DNA of 64,000 bases, taken from the NCBI RefSeq assembly GCF_000499845.2, contig NC_023758.2, forward strand, positions 1,844,811 through 1,908,810, read 5' to 3'. The notes beneath the pieces were generated by a model. The model ran no database searches. It was given only the letters and a program-made list of their open reading frames with translations, and was not told the DNA's origin. Positions 52,587 to 64,000 of this stretch are shown one piece after another. How positions within the stretch are numbered: the stretch's first letter is position 1; every line of letters begins with the position of its first letter. A program made the translations under genes and the position numbers. The DNA is from Phaseolus vulgaris. Taxonomy: Eukaryota; Streptophyta; Magnoliopsida; Fabales; Fabaceae.

Positions 52587-55320
52587 CTGGTATAGAGCTA
52601 GGTATATGATTCTTAAGGAAGCATATGGCATATGTGAGGATATGTATGTATGTATGATGTGGTCATGCATGCAACAAAGTGTCTTGAAAAGCTTTTCAGC
52701 ACACGAGATTGCAGTGCAGAGGGGAAAAGGTGGTGGCAGTGGCAACTCGAAGACCGAGATTTTTGAAGTTTACAAAGTCTAGTCTTGCAATGCTTTTTGA
52801 ATTTTGGTTTCCGCGAAAAAGTAGGAATCCCAATCCTTTGAGTTGTGGATTTTGTAATGTTCTCAAAAAGCCTATGGCTCTGGCCTACGTGACATACACA
52901 AATTATTTGTAGCTTCTCGAGTTGTTACATTATGCAATGTATAATATTATTATTATTATTATTATTGTATGCAGAAAAAACTGGCACTACTTGTACGGAG
53001 TATCTGTAAACTAATGAGGGTGAAATATCCAACTACCATGATTTCATTTCACTTCACTATAAAACTAATTTCCCTATTTTGTGGGACTTTTTCTGAACTG
53101 CACCTTGGTAGCTAACAGTGTGCTTGTCTGGATGTAAGGATTTACTATTACTAGCATTAGCAACGTGAGTTGGGCCATATGGATAGGTTCGAAACCCGTT
53201 AAAAAAAAGTGAGGTTAACTCACTATTTTGATATTTTAATCTGTTCGTAATCCGTGAAGGTAAAGGGTGGGATGAAATGGGCCAGCCCACATAATAATAA
53301 AAAGGATGCTTTTCTTACATTTTCTCAAAAGAAATTTTACTCTATTGATTCTGGAAATCAAATTTTAAAAGTTAAAATATTCCTTCTGGACTCTAGAAGG
53401 TAAAATAGTCCTTCTAGAAAAAATATTTTGGATTTTTTTTTAATTTTTATTTTTGGAATTAACTTTTATGATATGAAATTAAATTTTGAAATTGATGAAG
53501 TGCAAGAAGAAAATTGATGAAGTGAAAGAAGAAAATTGATGGGATGGAGGAAGTAGGGATGACAATGAGGGTTGACCTCTCCAACAAAATACGGGTTGGC
53601 CCGTCCCACGTAGAAAATGCGAGTTAATTTTATTGGACCTTCTTACATAAGAGTTGACCCGCGGACATGTAGGTCAACCTACATAAAAAAATAATTTTCA
53701 AATTAATAAAAAATAGTTTTTTAAATATAATTTTTTAATTTTTTTTTTCTTATTTAGATGAATTAACTAAATGGTCTCACAATATTATTCTTACAACATA
53801 TGCATAATAAGATATGGGTACAAATTTTGGAATTCAGAGACTTTCGGGGATATAGAATCTAGAAGTTAAATTTATTTTTAAGTTGTACAATATTCCATAT
53901 TACACAATCCATAATACAAATTTGTATTTTAAATTGTAGAATGGATAATTTTAATTTTGTTGAGAATGAGACTGCATGAAGAAATTATGGAGGTGCAAAA
54001 AGAAATTTCTAGATTTATAAGACATGTCGATTATGCGAGCTACCCACTTGCACTTGGCCCGTTAGAACTGCAAGTTATATGGGGGGCCTAAGTGGGCCAT
54101 CGAGTTGGAATAGGCAGCCTGTTTCGCATTTTTTCTCAATGGGCCGCAAGCCGACCTGTACAATCTGCCCCGCTTTGCCATCCTTAGTAGGAAGAAACAC
54201 ATTAATAAAAAATTTTTAAAAAAAAATTCTCTTCCAATTTTTATTTTCTATATATATTACAAGTGAATTAATACTTTTTTAATAAAATTTATTTTTTTTA
54301 TTAGGGTTGTCCTGTAAACCACAGGTCATCCTTTATGCGGGGCGGACCAACCCGATCCACATTTTGCGGGTCAATGTGGGGTGAGCCAATACGGGGTGGG
54401 CCAACACACTGCTACCCTTAACTAATACAGGGTAATCACAGGACGAAGAAAGGGTAAATATTGTTCATGTTTGGATTGATCAATATTTACCAAAATGAAC
54501 ATAAAGAAAGGAGAATGAGAGGGAACGAGCACCCCCTCTCGGATGAGAAGAAAAGTGTGGAAGTTATACCATGGGGTGGTGGATTTACAACTTTGTCCTT
54601 GTTGTATGGTATGTTTTATGTATGTGTTTGATAGAGAATTGATGAAGTACCAATGAAAAAGTCATGATGTAGAGATTGAAAATTGGTCATGATCGATTAT
54701 GTGTTAATAAGTAATCGGTTACACATGTTACCATAATCGATTATGATCACTTTCTACCTATTTATATTTATAATAATTAAATTTAAAAACCATAATATTG
54801 GTGATTTTCACTATGTGTCATTTGTTTGGGTGATTAAGAGTAAGACTAAGTCAAACCAAAGTAGTTGGTTAAAAAAAGTGCAAGCAACCTTTGCATTTGT
54901 AAGATTGCACGGAGTAGATTAGTGTATGTTATTTATTATAAATTAAACAAATATAAAACTTCTTACATTAGAAAGACAAACTTATGTCATGAGAGTGAAT
55001 GTAGGTGAAGCTTGTCTGCATCTTGCATGAATAGGAAAAGTAAAGAGATTCCTCTATGACGTTTCAAATGAAAAAAAAAAACCAATAAATAACATCACAT
55101 GGTTGAGCAATTTGTACAACCTGTGTGGGAAGGGAAACAATGTATTAAATTTGAAATAAATGCTTGACTTTTGAGGGAAGACAACATGGTTCATTTTGAG
55201 TAGGAGGTGAGTGGTCTTGACTCTATTTCCTTTATTTTGTAAGGTTTGACAATGAAAATGGTTTATTTCGGGTGTAGAAGGTCAAGTGAAATGGAGAATG
55301 TTGTAGAAGTGCACCAGAAA
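52587..55320. other. Spacer downstream of the bHLH gene
   Basis: The first 400 bp probably hold the 3' UTR. An ATT microsatellite sits at about 52944-52966. A GC-rich inverted-repeat block lies at 53554-54186 and a related block at 54300-54420. Near 54680-54760 the palindrome ATAATCGATTAT and near copies recur. No gene is seen. Confidence 0.5.
53554..54186. mobile_element. hAT-like non-autonomous element (GC-rich ends)
   Basis: The left end TAGGGATGACAATG and the reverse complement of the right end, TAAGGATGGCAAAG, match at 11 of 14 bases. Both ends continue into GC-rich words (GGGTTGGCCCGTCCC, GGGCCGCAAGCCGACC) unlike the AT-rich middle. Such ends recall the common plant hAT-type 'GGGTGGCAAA' elements. 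No clear 8-bp target duplication was found. A similar GC-rich block ending CTGCTACCCTTA lies at 54300-54414 and may be a second, broken copy. Confidence 0.45.
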
Positions 55321-55325
55321 ACTTA

Positions 55326-55590
55326 TACTACAATAACTTTTTTATTTACATACCGATTATTACATACAGATCCAAATTCGTATGTAAAGTGAGTGTTACA
55401 TACGAATATTTACATACAGATTTAATTTAGTATGTAAATAGACATTACATATGAATTTTTCGTATGTAAGCCAAAAGTGATTACATACGGATTTAATCAG
55501 TATGAAATTTTGGCACCATAAAGAAAAAATAACTACATACATATTATATCCGCATATAAAATATTACATACAAAATTAAAAAAATAAAGT
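55326..55590. repeat. CACTA-like end with inverted TTACATACG repeats
   Basis: TACTACAATAAC at 55326 is close to a CACTA terminus (T for the first C). It is followed by at least eight direct or inverted copies of TTACATACGAAT-type words (for example 55350, 55378, 55412, 55456, 55481). Such short repeats are typical of the subterminal region of CACTA elements. The other end was not identified. Confidence 0.4.
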
Positions 55591-55637
55591 ATTTTTTATA
55601 GACGTGCAATAAGTTTTGTATATTTCAAAACCCTAGT

Positions 55638-55880
55638 GTGCACCATTCACCTCTAAGGCCTCTCCACCACCTCCTTCCTCAGTTCCCTCCACCAACACTT
55701 GCCTCCGTCACCGCCCTCTCTTTCTATGCTCCTCCCAACCTCCTCTTTCCCCTCAACCTCATCTCCATTGATGCCTCTGGCTCCCTCTACATATTCGATG
55801 TTGACGACTTCGTCCACATCACCACACTTTCCCTCCAATGCAACTCTGCCATCAACGACCTCGCCCTGCACCCTCCAGTG
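55638..55880 (+). pseudogene. Possible WD40-type exon fragment
   Basis: GC content jumps at about 55620-55880. The frame reads HHLLPQFPPPTLASVTALSF, then LISIDASGSLYIFDVDDF and NSAINDLALHPP, ending at a donor-like CCA|GTGAGC (55880/55881). The LISIDASGSLYIFDVDD string looks like a WD40-type strand pair, but I do not recognise the protein. No matching downstream exon was found. It sits right beside the CACTA-like end, so it could be a captured gene piece, or the first exon of a gene I cannot complete. Confidence 0.35.
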
Positions 55881-55899
55881 AGCGCACCTTAACCCATAT

Positions 55900-58800
55900 T
55901 CTGGTTTTGTTGATTGATAAGTTTTGCTTGATACCCTTTCTACTATTGTAAGCTCCGCTTTCAACTTTTTCCTTTTTCAAGTGCTTTATCTTCAAGTTTT
56001 CCATTTTTTTGCTACCCAACCACTCCTTGCTCTAAGATTCTTTTTCGACACACTTACTTCTTTTTCTATTTCAAGAACTTGGTTTGTTACTTTTTTTGTT
56101 TTTTTTTTAAAATATTATCCTTTCTCTCTCTATTTCATCTCGATCCATTTTCTTGAGAATTTTTTATGTTTTCTCTATTTTATGTTAAATCTGTTGGATT
56201 TATTTTATATATTTGTTTACTACAAGAAGGCTCGAATGGAACTACCGGAGAATGGAAATGGAGAAGGACTAACAATCCTCCACGGAACAGAAGCTTCTGA
56301 AAAATGATAACCAAGATGATAGCAACGACCAAGCACCCAACCTTCTCAATTTTGTGAATTGCTTGTGGAAAGTGTTATTTTGTGGGGATTTTATTTGGGG
56401 TGGTTGGTGTTGAAAAGGGTAGTTGTTTTCTGCCTGCCAGTGAATTGGTGATTTTTTATTAGGATAAAAAGAAGATGAAGTTTTTAGGTGATTTCGGTGA
56501 TCCCTTGGAGTTTTGTCTCCAAGCCCCTGTGTCTTCTGTTTTTGGCCAACACAGTTAACATATTTAAGTGTTAGGAATAGACTTGAAATATTAATTGCTA
56601 TTAACGTTTGGGCGTGATTATAAGTTGTTTTATAAATATGTAAGGAATCGATATTTAGGAAACATTCTTAATAATTTTATATGTGAGGAATTGATATAAA
56701 TTACTTTTTACATGCATCAATTTCAATCAAAGAACATAATGTTAACATGCTAATCAAAATACATAAGAGTGAGAAAGATGAAACCAAATCCCTATTTTTC
56801 CAATTGAAGCAACAACTCTTTGAATTGTTTTCTTGTTAATTCTTGCCATCATAAAAATCCTCAAACCAACTCTTTTTTTTTTATATTTACCGAATCTTTT
56901 ACTTGAATATTCAATTGTTCCTTGTGTGATTTATATTCGTCCTTAGGGACAAATTATTATTTCTGACAACACGGTGCACTTGTCGTAAAAAGTCATCAAC
57001 CTTCACATTTAGAAACCATACTTTTGTATGGACGAAACATACTTGTAGATGTTGCACCCTAAGATAAACCGAATTGGACTGAGTCTTTAAAGCTCGACAC
57101 CATGGAGAGTAAATACCCTTCCATGGTTTTTTCTGGATTGAATTGGCTGAGTCTTTAAAGCTTGGCACCATGGATCTTCATGGTTTTATTGGACCAAGCT
57201 CTCGGCACCATGATCAACATGGTTTTATTGGACCGAGCATCTAGCTCGGCACCATGACCTTCATGGTTTTGTACTTTATCAAACTCTTCACCTAATTAAG
57301 GATTTTTCATTGATTTGGGTCGAGGTCGTGCTCCTACATATTTCAAGATTTCAAATGTGTACACCATGTAGTATACTGAAATAAGCAATCTTATTTTCAA
57401 TCAACATCAATTTCAAATAAATCAAATTGTACCAAATACAAATTAGAAAAATCAACAAAAAGTTTACAAATATTTAATCAGTTATAATAAAAACGTAGAT
57501 TAGTCATGCTCCGTGTTCTTGGTATGAGCCTCCTATACAATAATTTAGAAACAACTAAATGAACACTCTCCAACAGAATGGTCATGGTAAGAGAAAATAT
57601 TCAAAAACATAAATATTTTATATCTACTATTTTTAATTCTAGCATTTCGACATTTTTAATTTAATAAACCTTCTAACAAATGGATTTTCAAAATTTATGA
57701 GATTAATTATTATCTTTTATTGGTCAAAATATATTTAATAATGAAACAAAATAATTCATGCAAAATCTTATGGCCCATTAGTGCAACATGCCAACCCATT
57801 CTTTTAATTTTGGTATGCAAAATAAAGTGAATTAATAAATAGTGTATGCATTCTCACTGAAGATAAAAAATTATAAAAATTAAAAGAAGTACATTTGACG
57901 AAATTTGGATCATTATTTTTCTCTCTTTCACTTACTTCAATACTCATTCTTTAATAAGAACGACATTGTAATATAGTGACTTTTTATAACAAAATATGAC
58001 ATAACCTTAAAAACTTGAGAAGAAAAAAGGTATGGATGCATAAGTAAGTTATATAGGTAAATAAGCAAAGCATTTAGTTATTTTATTTATTTTTTGGTGT
58101 AAAGATGTTATCATAAGCTCTTAATTTTAATAAAAGAGACTTACAAATTTTCAAACTGAAAATGGAAGGTTACAACATGCGTTGGATCTAATCAAGACAA
58201 AAACCCAACATACATATATATATATATCCCAAATTTTATTTACTCAATTCTTACCAAATATATTTTAAAATAATTAATTTGTAGTCGTATAAATTCCCGC
58301 TTCTAATTAAAAATATGTGGTCGTATTTATTTTCTAATTTATAACATAATTTTTCCAATTTATTACTATGACATCAAATTAATTTTCTTTCTTAAATTTC
58401 TTTAATTAGTACTTAAATTGTTTCAATCAACCTAATGAGCAAAATAAGATGCTTTATAAATTATTACAATAATAACATTTCATTAACTAAAAATATTTTA
58501 AAATAGAAAAAAACATTCATCCCATATAACTATATATCAAATGTAAGTTGGACTATCCATTATAATAACATAACCGAATCCATGAAAAATAAAGAGTGAG
58601 ACTATTATCATTATGGAATAATTTTTTTTTTACATAATATATTGTGGAGGCAGGAAAAATTTTACCTAACCCCACAGAATGTTCTAGAGTATTGGTGATC
58701 TCAAATCTAGAACATGTAGTTGAGTGTGTATTAGATTCTCCTTTATGTAGAGCATAATCTGATATATATATATAGACTGAATTCTCCGCCTTTAGTCATG

Positions 58801-60130
58801 ATTTAGTGATTAAGACTAATTGATTGAGATTTCTTGACTTGTGCTCTCTCATAAAGCTAGATACACATGTCAAAAAATGACAAATAAATAACCAACCATT
58901 AGGTCCAGCCTATGACCTTACAATAGTAATCGAAACATCACTATTCGATTATAACTTAATCCACTTAATATCCTCCATAAACAATTAATATCGCCTACAA
59001 CAACTTATCAATGTCTCACATTAACATTAAGTATCTTGATTGTTAAATCTTAATAATTACACGATACAATAACTTATGCTTACAAAATCCAACCACGCAA
59101 TACGTAAGATGAGATTTGAAGTTGTTTAAGGTAGGAATAGGATACTCTTACTCTTTATATTCGCTTTCAACTTTACTCATCGCAAGCATCCATATATAAA
59201 AAGGAAACTTATACGTGGGCCCCAATTAGCCTATGTTGGGTATCTAAGAATTATGTCCGCCAACAACGATTAACTTACCTAATCCAACTATACTTTCCTA
59301 TGCATGTTAAATGTTTCAACTTTTTTATTTAAAACGCCAATAATTCCAATTAACATTTCAAAATTAGAAAAATAAAACCACTATTGCACTTTAAACAACA
59401 CCACTAACATAACAATACATTTTTATTCACACTTGAAATTTTAGATTTAAGTATTGTTAATAGAAAAAGTTATCAAAAAAATTAACCATTAATAAAATTC
59501 ACAGACACCTTACATTTGTAATAAGAAAAAAATACCATTTTTTACGAGAAGTAAAACCAACCCAAACATCCAACATCACTACTTCTTAAGTGGCAATCAT
59601 TATTTGCACCGTTGATACTAAAGCATCTATGAGTGTGTTAGTCAAAAGTTAAAACGAATATTTATTTTATTGGTGAAAAGTATGAGTGATTTTAAGCAGT
59701 ATGAGATTTTCTGAAAATGGAGTTGATTTGGTTAAACTTAAAGCAGGATTTAAAAGGCACTTTTGTAGTATTTAGTATTTGTTTATGCATCTAGAATTAA
59801 CATATTATTTAGAGTGTGGAAAAAGCAGCGAATAGAAGAATGAAGTCCACTTCACTGAGCATCACAGTTCCTGAGAGACACACACTACACACACGTAGCA
59901 TTCTCCGAATAAAGAGCGTAGTTCCCACACACCACACACAGACACAACACAACACAACAGAACACATACAGTGACAACACTGCAATTGATTGCATCCATC
60001 ATCCTGCGTTTTCTTTGGGTCCCACCATGCCAGCTGCCACTGCCTCCATTCCTCTCCCTTTTCCTTTCTTCTTCTTCTTCTTCTTCTTATTCTACGTTTT
60101 TTCACTCTCTTCTTTTGTCTTCGCTGCTGG
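55900..60130. other. Intergenic region before the kinase gene
   Basis: No supported gene. It contains a small hairpin array (57090-57275, separate entry), a TA run near 58213-58226 and another near 58763-58774. The last 300 bp are the likely promoter and leader of the kinase, with a CTT-rich tract at about 60060-60090. Confidence 0.5.
57090..57275. repeat. Tandem array of four ACCATG/CATGGT hairpins
   Basis: The word CTCGGCACCATG (with variants) occurs at about 57093, 57160, 57200 and 57243. Each time it is followed by CATGGTTTT. Three of the pairs form a perfect 6-bp stem with a 5-6 base loop; the first has a 17-base loop. Between units, TTATTGGACC(A/G)AGC and GGCTGAGTCTTTAAAG also repeat, giving units of about 40-65 bp. 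Confidence 0.75.
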
Positions 60131-60131
60131 A

Positions 60132-60153
60132 ATGAATGAATGAATGAACAGCA
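60132..60153 (+). promoter_or_regulatory. Cluster of four upstream ATGs before the kinase start
   Basis: ATGs at 60132, 60136, 60140 and 60144 lie within 22 bases of the chosen start. The first two are followed at once by a stop (ATG AAT GAA TGA). The other two open out-of-frame reading frames that run past the main start (one 93 codons long). If this is transcribed leader, it should lower or tune kinase translation. Confidence 0.5.
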
Positions 60154-62685
60154 ATGCCCGATCAGTCGAGCAGCGGCGCGATGAACGACCAGCTCTCCAA
60201 CCCCACCTCCATCTTTGGCCTCCGTCTCTGGGTGGTGCTTGGCGTGTGTGTCGGCGCCGCCATCGTCCTCATCCTCTTCCTCATATCCGTCTGGGTGGCC
60301 TTCAAGCGCTCCAAAGCCAACCCCGTTTCCATCCCCGATGTCTCCAAGGAGATCCAAGAAATCAGGGTCGACCACGCCCCCATCACCAACCCGACCCACC
60401 AACCCGACCCTTTTCCGGAACCTGACCCAGTTCCGCCTACCGAGGAAGAAACCAACCCCCTCAGCTACCACAGAATCCAGTTCGAGATTGGGAAGAACCA
60501 CCGAATTTCCTACCCCGAACGTGCCTTGCTTCGCTCATCTTCCAACGACCCTTCCAGTGCTGAGGCTCGCCTCCTCGATCAGGTTCCCACTGTCATTCCC
60601 GAAGTTTCTCACTTGGGCTGGGGCCACTGGTACACTCTCCGGGAGCTTGAGGATTCCACCAACGCCTTTGCCCCTGAGAATGTTATTGGCGAAGGAGGTT
60701 ATGGAATTGTTTATCACGGTATCTTGAACGACAATACTCATGTTGCCATTAAGAATTTGCTCAATAACAGGTCTCTTCCCTTCCTTTTCTCTTCTTTTTT
60801 TTAGCATTCCTCTTTTACATCATCATCATCTTAATAGTAAGATTGATAACCGTAGGGGGCAAGCTGAGAAGGAGTTTAAGGTGGAAGTGGAAGCTATAGG
60901 ACGAGTTCGCCACAAGAATTTAGTGAGGTTGCTTGGTTATTGTGCTGAAGGAGCTCATAGGTATTCTTTTCTCTTCATTTCTCAGCTTCCTCCTTAATTC
61001 ACCACCACTGTTTTCCCTTTTTTTTTCGTTGTTCCTGTAGGATAATTATGAAATCATAATTTCTTTTCTCTCCCAGAATGCTTGTTTATGAGTTTGTCGA
61101 CAATGGTAACTTGGAGCAGTGGCTGCATGGGGATGTTGGGCCTTACAGTCCTCTAACATGGGAAATTCGAATGAACATTATTCTGGGAACGGCTAAAGGG
61201 TAAACAGCAAATTCTTTCTTCTCAAATTTCTTCCATTCTCGTCTATTCTTTCTCAGTTTCCAATTTTCTAGTTCTTGTTATGCCGTTGGCGAAAATGCTT
61301 TTCCGTGTTATAACTGTTTGTTTTTCAACAGGCTAACTTATCTACACGAGGGGTTGGAACCAAAAGTTGTTCACCGTGATATTAAATCAAGCAACATTTT
61401 GCTCAGTAAGCAGTGGAATGCAAAGGTCTCAGACTTTGGCCTCGCCAAACTCCTTGGCTCTGACAACAGTTATATTACCACCCGTGTCATGGGTACTTTT
61501 GGGTTTGTATACTCTTCCTTTTCCGTTGCTCCATTCCTTCCTCTGTGTATTGTTCATGACGAGTTGTTGCCAGCAATTTTACTAATTCTTCTATTCGCAG
61601 ATATGTTGCTCCTGAATATGCAAGTACTGGCATGTTGAATGAACGAAGTGATGTTTATAGTTTTGGAATTCTTATTATGGAAGTTCTTACAGGAAGGAAC
61701 CCTGTTGATTATAGTCGGCCTCCAGAAGAGGTTTGTTTGATACATTTCAGTGCTGTAACCCTCCCTGTCATTCCATTTTTTTTTCATTTGTTTGTAACGG
61801 AAAACTCTAAATTTTCAGGTGAATTTAGTTGACTGGCTCAAGAAGATGGTTAGTAACAGAAATCCAGAGGGGGTCCTGGATCCCAAGCTTCCTGAGAAAC
61901 CAACTTCAAGGGCACTAAAACGAGCCCTTCTTGTAGCCTTACGTTGCACTGATCCTAATGCACAGAAGCGACCTAAAATGGGGCATGTGATACACATGCT
62001 TGAAGCTGAAGATTCCCCTTACAAAGAGGTAACATTTAGTTCTTCTGATGTTAATTCAACCTCAGTATAGTGCTAGTTAATGCATAATTAGCGAAGTAAA
62101 ACATGTGTTTGTTCTTTCGTTAATTAAGATGTGACAGTTAAAAGGAACACTATTTAATATTCAATCCAAAAACTAAATAAGAACCAAACCCTTGTCTTAC
62201 CATATTATGAAATTTCCATATGCAGCAGAAAATGGAGTTTTTCTAGCATAAAATTTAGTTTCTAATTTCGTGTCATAGTATATCCGAACTCTAAATATAA
62301 ATTTGTATTTAAACCTGGATATCGTGTGACTAATATTTTGATAACTAGAAGAGATATTTATATTCATTTATGCTATAGTAATCTCCACAGTGTTTGCAGT
62401 TCTTCAGCTTATCTACAAGTTTTGTGTTTGATCTACTTGAATGAAATATTATTCATCTCTAACCATGGATGTTCTCAGTGAAGCTGCTTGATTTTTACTT
62501 ATTGATGAAGTGCTACGTTGTTATAATAGGATCGCAGAGCTAGAAGGGAAGCAGGACATTCACCAAATGATAGAGTAGGGGATGGGTTGAAAGAGGAGGC
62601 AGCTGTATCAGTTGATGATGGCAAAGTTGAAAACGGGATGTGTGTCAATGAGACAAGAACGAACCCTCAAATAGAAACGCAATAA
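60154..62685 (+). CDS. Receptor-like Ser/Thr protein kinase, transmembrane, short ectodomain
   Basis: Seven exons join in phase: 60154-60770, 60856-60960, 61077-61199, 61332-61502, 61601-61730, 61819-62028 and 62530-62685. They give 503 aa. A transmembrane helix spans about residues 25-50 ([20 protein letters not shown]), preceded by only about 24 residues and so without a real ectodomain. A Pro-rich stretch ([12 protein letters not shown]) follows. The kinase domain has the glycine loop GEGGYG (179-184), VAIK lysine K200, HRDIKSSN (D298), DFG (D316) and [11 protein letters not shown]. It is an RD kinase with all key residues. Strings such as [20 protein letters not shown] and [12 protein letters not shown] fit the At1g01540/At3g17420/At5g18500 group of plasma-membrane receptor-like kinases. 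Ligand and substrates are not known. The start at 60154 is preferred; M10 (60181) is possible. Confidence 0.92.
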
Positions 62686-64000
62686 ATTTGCATAGCTGTC
62701 TCTTTAATGACCCTAAAACTTGTGTCTCCCTTTACAACCTGTCATTGACGAAGGCCAAACAATTTGTGCATCCATGGAGCATAACTTGATACATTGCTCT
62801 ACATTGTTTGATCCTTACTATACCTCAGCTTTTATACTCGCATTACACACTCATCCAGATTTCTCCCATTCCAAGGGATGATTGTAGCTAGAGGTGGTGC
62901 TCATGTAAATTCAAGCCATTTTGTTCTATTCACCCAATAAAAGATTATTATGCATCGTTGGATACCATGTTTTGATCTGCTCGAACACTGTTATTTCAAA
63001 GCATGTTGCATTGTCAACGTTGCAATGAAATGCGTCTATAAAATGGACTTTAGATGCACATCATATTAAATGCTCATACTACACACACTAGGTTTCTTTT
63101 CCTCTTTTTTGGATTTGTGAGGCCATTATACTCTGCATACCAGTTAGACTCACTGCAAGTAGTTGGCATTAGATAAGATGACAAATCATGTCCCCTTCGA
63201 CAGACTGGTCCATGAGTCCCATATTTTGTCAAGTGGGAACTCGTGTTGTAATTTGCAGAGGCTTGGATAGTTCCATTAATGGACTCATGTTTCTTGGGGA
63301 CTGCCCACTATAATTGAACTACTTTGTCTTGCGTACAAGACGGAGCCCCACCATTGCTCATTCTAGATCTCGCAAATCTTCATCTAGTTACACGAGATCA
63401 TAAAAGAATTCAGTCATTACTTGCTCCACAAATTTTCAAGTTTATTTAGTGACTCGAGCAATAATGGAAATGCATTTTTTTAAGAAACAGCTACTGCAAA
63501 AAGGAGTTCTTTCACGAGACAAGATTTTGATTAGTTTTATATCATTTAGCAAATCGAGTCACAAGACAGTGTGATGAAAAATGACTCGAATTCCATACAA
63601 TACTAGGACTGAAATACACGCATACTTATCTTCGATGATAAGTAGGTATATAAGTTGGTTCTCATTAGTTAGTATCTGAGACTTCCGCTTGAGATTAGGA
63701 CTTCTGATGTCATAATTCTAGTTTTTTAAACTCTTGCGATTCATCATAGCAATTCTATTATTTTCTCTTAATATTATTATAATAAACATTTAATATAGTA
63801 ATTACAATGAAAAATAATCTTGAAGTGGAATCTTGGCTAGAATATTTTGGCGCTAGTGGGACAGATAAATCAATCTTGCGTCATTTTGTTACAAAATATA
63901 AGTGATAAGAAGGACGGTGATAAGAAGGACGGTAGCACAAAAGGAATGAGAGACTATACATCAAATCTTGAACATAAAATATAACAAACATTCGTGTTTA
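62686..64000. other. 3' UTR of the kinase and downstream spacer
   Basis: Probable kinase 3' UTR lies up to about 62950 (AATAAAAG near 62937 could act as a polyadenylation signal). The rest, to the window edge, shows no coding frame, RNA gene or repeat that I can support. Confidence 0.5.

Noticed and set aside
54680..54760. Repeated ATCGATTATG palindromes, also seen in diverged form near 45540-45800
   Set aside because: The words are too short and AT-rich to define an element; they may be chance.
56215..56310. ACTACAAGAAGG followed by a short frame (MELPENGNGEGLTILHGTEA)
   Set aside because: A CACTA end in the wrong orientation for the left one, and a frame without recognised similarity. Not enough to support a feature.
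59809..60501. Long minus-strand frame (230 codons) over the kinase first exon
   Set aside because: It is antisense to a GC-rich exon with clear kinase-family coding sense. Its translation is Arg/Gly-rich and shows no family resemblance.

Overview
This is nuclear DNA from a flowering plant. All genes are intron-rich with GT-AG (two GC-AG) splice sites, the spacers are very AT-rich, and plant retroelements and MITEs are present. The protein sequences and the repeats (TRIM-like pieces, GC-rich 'gggttggcc' blocks) look like a papilionoid legume, perhaps a Phaseoleae bean. That placement rests on remembered resemblance, not on a search.

Eight protein-coding genes are supported by exon-by-exon reading with matching splice phases. 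In order they are: (1) the 3' end of a filament-like plant protein, FPP7-like, + strand, cut by the left edge; (2) a plastid-type protein resembling PROTEIN IN CHLOROPLAST ATPASE BIOGENESIS (PAB), - strand, 4706-6751; (3) CURLY LEAF (CLF), the Polycomb H3K27 methyltransferase, + strand, 11327-20727, 18 coding exons; (4) a secreted, probably GPI-anchored PI-PLC X-domain protein, + strand, 22463-25205; (5) a short F-box/LRR protein like At5g67140, - strand, 27484-29588; (6) a caffeoyl-CoA O-methyltransferase-like enzyme, - strand, 32227-33655; (7) a SPATULA-type bHLH factor, + strand, 49806-52586; (8) a transmembrane receptor-like Ser/Thr kinase, + strand, 60154-62685.

The genes form no operon-like unit. 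Two neighbour pairs (FPP7/CLF and PLC-X/F-box) recall neighbouring Arabidopsis loci (At2g23360/At2g23380 and At5g67130/At5g67140, from memory), so the left half looks like conserved gene order.

The right half (about 33.7-49.8 kb and 52.6-60.1 kb) is mostly non-genic. It holds a 3'-truncated Ty1/copia element with one LTR, an AT-rich minisatellite, CACTA-like remnants (one next to what may be a captured WD40-type exon), TRIM-like LTR pieces, a hAT-like GC-rich block and a small tandem array of ACCATG/CATGGT hairpins. A Mutator-type MITE at 31237-31557 has a perfect 9-bp target duplication. A second inverted-repeat element at about 7611-8430 carries tandem palindromic units. I saw no convincing tRNA, rRNA or CRISPR, and no clearly new biological system. 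The best novelty candidates are the unusual repeats and details of the CLF and kinase gene models.
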